Position numbers and translations under genes: made by a program
Part shown: piece after piece, positions 5,798 to 8,610 of the stretch
Layout of the letters: each line of letters begins with the position of its first letter
Position numbering within the stretch: position 1 is the stretch's first letter
Notes under the pieces: generated by a model
Told to the model about the DNA's origin: nothing
The model's input: only the letters and a program-made list of their open reading frames with translations
Databases searched by the model: none
DNA from: JAGLTN01 sp035403325
Lineage (GTDB): Bacteria; Planctomycetota; Phycisphaerae; Sedimentisphaerales; Anaerobacaceae
DNA: 8,610 bases
Direction of reading: 5' to 3'
NCBI GenBank assembly: GCA_964492365.1
Contig: CAZBKA010000119.1
Location: forward strand, 1-8,610

Positions 5798-6055
5798 TTA
5801 TTCTTCTACAAGTTCATAGGTTTGTTCAAATATATCTGGCTTGCATGGGTAAAATTCACCCTTTACACCTTTGATAATCCAATCGCCATTTCTTGCCGAC
5901 ATATAGCCCTCAAGTGTTTGTATACCTATAAAACACTCATCTTCTGATGTACCATCAGTTACTTTATCATCTCCAATCCATGTAACAATTTCATCAAGTG
6001 TATCTGCTGATAACTGTTTTGCTTCAATAACTACTGGCTTTTTTCTGTACTTCAT
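5798..6055 (-). CDS. Conserved small phage protein, MKYRKKPVVIEA type (85 aa)
   Basis: The protein begins MKYRKKPVVIEAKQL and ends with GDWIIKGVKGEFYPCKPDIF (57-76) followed by EQTYELVEE. This start-and-end pairing is a very common short phage and prophage protein that I recognise but whose function has not been established; I give no symbol. It is predicted soluble and mixed alpha/beta, with the strongly conserved G-D-W-I-I-K-G and Y-P-C-K-P-D-I-F blocks likely forming the core. The middle (IGDDKVTDGTSEDE) is the variable part. ATG 6055 has AAAGGA upstream at about 9 nt. It stands between the lipoprotein and Dam with short gaps, as part of the same leftward unit. Confidence 0.8.
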   Translation of the reverse strand: MKYRKKPVVIEAKQLSADTLDEIVTWIGDDKVTDGTSEDECFIGIQTLEGYMSARNGDWIIKGVKGEFYPCKPDIFEQTYELVEE

Positions 6056-6086
6056 TTTAATTATCCTTTTATCAAAGTTACTTATT

Positions 6087-6743
6087 TTACGATTCTTTTA
6101 TAGCTGCGACCGCCGCAACCGTGTCTTTAGTTTGAAGTTGTGACTGGGTTTCTTTAAAGGCTTGTGCAGCTGTTGGGTTAGTATCCATAAAAATCTGATT
6201 AGCTGTAACAACCTGATCCAATTGTTTTTGCTTTGTCTTTTCATCATTTGACTTTTTCATCGCCACACCAATGCTGCCTATCGTCGTAAATCCTAAACCA
6301 ATCAGATAAACCCATCCGGCATAAGGCCCGGTCATCGGAGCTATTTGTTGAATACCAGTGCCATAAATCTGTAATTCAGTTGCAAGTGTAGGCGAGTTTA
6401 CATCGATGTTCTTTATTGCTTCCTGATAATTAGCAATAGCAGTATCAACTTTGACCTTTTCGGCTTGAATTGTTGCCAGCTTACTTTTAAGCAAAATCAA
6501 AGTTTCACTCGCTTTTATCTGCATGTCTGCCGGCAAATTAGCATCTGAGATTGCAGATTCAAGACCTGGCATTGATGCGTTTATCTGCTCGACCTGCGTG
6601 TCATACGACGTGCTGATTTGCTGGGCTGTCGTGATTGCCGAGTTCAAAGCGGCAATACGCTGCGATGATGTCGTATCAATACATCCAGATAAACCCATAA
6701 CTACGATAACTACCAATACTGCTAAACTTTTTCTTAACTTCAT
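6087..6743 (-). CDS. Lipoprotein with coiled coil and a C-terminal membrane helix (218 aa), spanin-like layout
   Basis: An N-terminal lipoprotein signal is clear: MKLRK, a hydrophobic core, then LSGC (18-21), with Cys21 as the lipidated residue and Ile at +2, which would favour outer-membrane sorting in a Gram-negative host. Residues about 28-125 are helical and coiled-coil-like (NSAITTAQQISTSYDTQVEQ and later repeats). A second hydrophobic segment, GWVYLIGLGFTTIGSIGVAM (143-162), is followed by KK and a polar, helical tail of about 55 residues. A lipid anchor at one end and a membrane helix toward the other is the layout of unimolecular spanins, which fuse inner and outer membranes at lysis; the long tail is unusual for that class. 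It could instead be a superinfection-exclusion or structural lipoprotein. GGAAG precedes ATG 6743 at 5 nt. Confidence 0.75.
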   Translation of the reverse strand: MKLRKSLAVLVVIVVMGLSGCIDTTSSQRIAALNSAITTAQQISTSYDTQVEQINASMPGLESAISDANLPADMQIKASETLILLKSKLATIQAEKVKVDTAIANYQEAIKNIDVNSPTLATELQIYGTGIQQIAPMTGPYAGWVYLIGLGFTTIGSIGVAMKKSNDEKTKQKQLDQVVTANQIFMDTNPTAAQAFKETQSQLQTKDTVAAVAAIKES

Positions 6744-6774
6744 TTGTACTTCCTTTCATGAAAAAATTGTTTTT

Positions 6775-6795
6775 AAATCACCGGATTGGCGATTT
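6775..6795 (-). terminator. Inverted repeat between two genes, possible weak terminator or mRNA stabiliser
   Basis: On the - strand, AAATCGCC and GGTGATTT form an 8-bp stem (one G-T wobble) with a 5-nt loop. No T-run follows directly on this strand (AAAAACAA comes first, then TTTTTT), so termination is doubtful. On the + strand a T-run does follow, but the stem has an A-C mismatch. It may only tune RNA levels between the 118-residue gene and the lipoprotein gene. Confidence 0.3.
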
Positions 6796-6800
6796 TTCCT

Positions 6801-7157
6801 TTACCACCATTTCTTAAATTCATAAACCCGTTTATCTATTTTTTTAAGAGCCTCAGCTTCGCTTGAGGCCTTAACCCTTACCAGTACAAACGTATCCCAG
6901 AGAACCTCGTTCCTGTCATCTTTCAGATAGCATAAAGCTCTGTACACGTTCTCATTTGCAACAACAGCTTCCCAGTCAATAAACTTATCCCATAGCTTGA
7001 AATTGCCATAGTTACTCTCCAGACCTATCGAGTTGAGCACTTTCCGCACCGCCTCTTTGAACCGTGTCGATTTGAAACGGTCATCGGGCAAAGAGGCAGG
7101 GACAACCTGCTTGCTGGCTTGTGCTTTCTGTGCGTATCTTTCAGCTATTGTTGTCAC
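6801..7157 (-). CDS. Hypothetical protein (118 aa) coupled to the helicase
   Basis: I do not recognise a family. The N-terminus is basic and alanine/glutamine-rich (IAERYAQKAQASKQ, probably flexible), followed by a helical core with many aromatics (LESNYGNFKLWDKFIDWEAV) and a strand-helix end (WDTFVLVRVKASSEAEALKKI then VYEFKKWW). There is no membrane helix, cysteine pair or nucleotide-binding loop. The start is GTG 7157, whose G is the last base of the helicase TAG (TAGTG overlap), with GAGG 7 nt upstream, so it is translated together with the helicase. This position suggests a replication accessory protein, such as a helicase partner or DNA-binding factor, but that is inference from neighbourhood only. 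Confidence 0.7.
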   Translation of the reverse strand: MTTIAERYAQKAQASKQVVPASLPDDRFKSTRFKEAVRKVLNSIGLESNYGNFKLWDKFIDWEAVVANENVYRALCYLKDDRNEVLWDTFVLVRVKASSEAEALKKIDKRVYEFKKWW

Positions 7158-8610
7158 TATAAAGCCTCGTAATCCCTATCTGAAATATTGCTCTGGACGT
7201 TAGTTTTGTACTTAATGCCGGTATATGTCCAGACACGTTTATTGTTAATATCAACGGTTTGATGTTTATGTATCTTTGGGAATTTCTTACTGAGTTCCTT
7301 GCCAAAATGAGCGTTGTTTTTTGCATAACAGCCATTGTCACCACACCAGTTTTTATAAGCTGAGTAAAGGTCGTTTGATACTATTGGATTATCAAAGTCG
7401 TCATCAACAGTAAGGACGTCCTGTATAAAGCCAAGGGCTGAATTACTGTCCATACGGTACTGGTTCAGTTTCTCTTTGCACTTGTCCGGTATGATAAAGC
7501 CGTTGTTCTTAATGAGCTTTTCTCTGCCCTCAAGCATCCAGTTAAGTATGCCGGCGAGTTCCTCCGGTGTTTGCAATTCACTTGCCAGACCTTTATTCTG
7601 CTTTGACTCTGGAATCTGGACGTCGAACGGGACGTAAATCATTCTTCGCCATATACCGTCCGACGTATCACGGATTACCGGCAAAATGTTTGTGGCAAAC
7701 ATAAGTTTAGCCGTCGGATAGTCACTGAATACGTCTTTGTACTTCTGTTCCCAGAGCATTTTATCGCCGCCGGTATATTCCTTAATTGTCGACTCAGTAT
7801 TAGCCTCTAAGGTCTTGGCGTTCTCGTTACTCATATTGACTATCTTGCCATAGGTTGAGTATATCTTGTACGGCTCAGAGAAACAGGCCAAGGGGACATT
7901 GCTCACGTTGTGCTTGCCAAGAGCCGCGGCAATGGTATCAAAGAACACAAACTTACCATTAGCACCATCGCCAACACAGAGCAGGAATTTCTGAAACTTA
8001 TTCGTTGGCATAAGCAGATAACCGCACCACATCTGGAGTAAGAGCATCATGTCAACATCACTGTTGGTAATATCCAGTAAGAAGTCACCCCATTTCTCGC
8101 TGAAAGCTTCTGGGTTATAATCGTAGGGCAGGTAATTGGTTGTGTAAAATTTGTCTGTTAACGGCATTGTGGTTCCATCCTTTAAATTTATTAAACAGTT
8201 TTTTGCCGCAATAATATTTGATGTCTGTTCTTCACTATCCAGCCAGCACGGGGCTTTCTGGCTTGGCTTGAGGTACACTCCATCCAGATAACCAAGCTGA
8301 CTGATAACGTCTGCAAGTTTCCCGTTTGTAAGCTTAATACGGAGCTTGCCTTTCTTGAACCAGCATGTTCCCAGAAAGTTGGACATATACTTTGCGATTT
8401 GCTGCTTTGCGTCTACCTTCTGATACTGGTTATTTTTGTATATGGTCCAGCCATCGAATGGGTGGTAACGATGTCTTACACCGCACTTTGATACGCTCCA
8501 TTGCCTGAAAGCTGTGGCCAGTGTGTCGGCGTTGTCATCTGGCAACAAAACAGACTCCGGTTCACTTTGCGATACCGTGTAAACTGGAGCCGTCTGGAGG
8601 AGTGAAGAAA
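7157..8610 (-). CDS. Phage/plasmid primase-helicase, P4/D5-type SF3 helicase part (5' end outside window)
   Basis: The frame is open to the right edge, so the N-terminus, possibly with a primase domain, is missing; 484 codons are visible. Numbering from a TTG at 8548: a D5_N-like helical region (about 130-190), Walker A GDGANGK (193-199) followed by FVFFDTI, a B-type motif YGKIVNMSNEN (233-243), motif C with the sensor Asn in KLMFATNILP (281-290), and the arginine pair in GIWRRMIYVPF (298-308). The C-terminal part (about 368-445) resembles the DNA-binding tail of P4-type helicases. Such proteins load as rings at the origin and unwind DNA for phage replication. The residue after the Walker Lys is Phe, where Ser/Thr is usual. 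The next gene starts within its stop codon. Family call strong; TTG 8548 is not claimed as the true start. Confidence 0.9.
   Translation of the reverse strand, partial: SSLLQTAPVYTVSQSEPESVLLPDDNADTLATAFRQWSVSKCGVRHRYHPFDGWTIYKNNQYQKVDAKQQIAKYMSNFLGTCWFKKGKLRIKLTNGKLADVISQLGYLDGVYLKPSQKAPCWLDSEEQTSNIIAAKNCLINLKDGTTMPLTDKFYTTNYLPYDYNPEAFSEKWGDFLLDITNSDVDMMLLLQMWCGYLLMPTNKFQKFLLCVGDGANGKFVFFDTIAAALGKHNVSNVPLACFSEPYKIYSTYGKIVNMSNENAKTLEANTESTIKEYTGGDKMLWEQKYKDVFSDYPTAKLMFATNILPVIRDTSDGIWRRMIYVPFDVQIPESKQNKGLASELQTPEELAGILNWMLEGREKLIKNNGFIIPDKCKEKLNQYRMDSNSALGFIQDVLTVDDDFDNPIVSNDLYSAYKNWCGDNGCYAKNNAHFGKELSKKFPKIHKHQTVDINNKRVWTYTGIKYKTNVQSNISDRDYEAL

Noticed and set aside
5398..5947. + strand frames opposite Dam and its neighbour, and 4835-5035 and 6523-6825
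   Set aside because: They lie antisense to recognisable proteins and have shadow-like composition.
1..8610. CRISPR array, tRNA, IS element or attachment site
   Set aside because: No regularly spaced repeats, cloverleaf, transposase, integrase or terminal inverted repeats were seen; the only clear repeat is the pair at 3548 and 3740.

Overview
This window looks like part of a tailed-phage or prophage genome (Caudoviricetes). The host cannot be named from these bases. Base composition is moderate, slightly AT-rich by eye. Genes are tightly packed, with ATGA and TAGTG overlaps and frequent GTG starts. The recognisable families are phage ones: a polyvalent protein with zincin and LPD38-like regions, a P4/D5-type SF3 helicase, a phage-type Dam methyltransferase, a DUF1353 protein and an XhlA-like membrane protein. 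A lipoprotein with a Cys-Ile junction and a second membrane helix fits a diderm (Gram-negative-type) host, but this is inference. There is no integrase, att site, tRNA, IS element or CRISPR array, so prophage and free phage cannot be told apart.

Left arm, + strand (1-3095): the C-terminal part of a very large polyvalent protein, probably carried in the virion and injected, followed after 2 bp by an 86-residue protein with a coiled N-terminus and one C-terminal membrane helix. This reads as the end of a late module.

Right arm, - strand (8610 down to 3089): transcription runs leftward. In order: SF3 helicase (N-terminus outside the window), a 118-residue unknown, a lipoprotein with spanin-like layout, a small conserved phage protein, Dam methyltransferase, DUF1353 and possibly a 34-codon ORF. 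Next come a TATAAT box and a strong GC hairpin with a T-run. Beyond it is a chain of six short genes: a 55-residue protein, a nucleoside 2-deoxyribosyltransferase-like protein with a coiled-coil N-terminus, a 56-residue membrane protein, a two-CxxC zinc-binding protein, and 87- and 70-residue unknowns. The two arms converge and overlap tail to tail by 7 bp.

How the genes may work together: helicase and Dam belong to genome replication and modification. The XhlA-like protein and lipoprotein may belong to host lysis. The six-gene chain between the hairpin and the convergence point is the least explained part and the best candidate for an accessory (for example anti-defence or host-takeover) cassette. 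That role is inference, because no gene in it shows a diagnostic effector motif.
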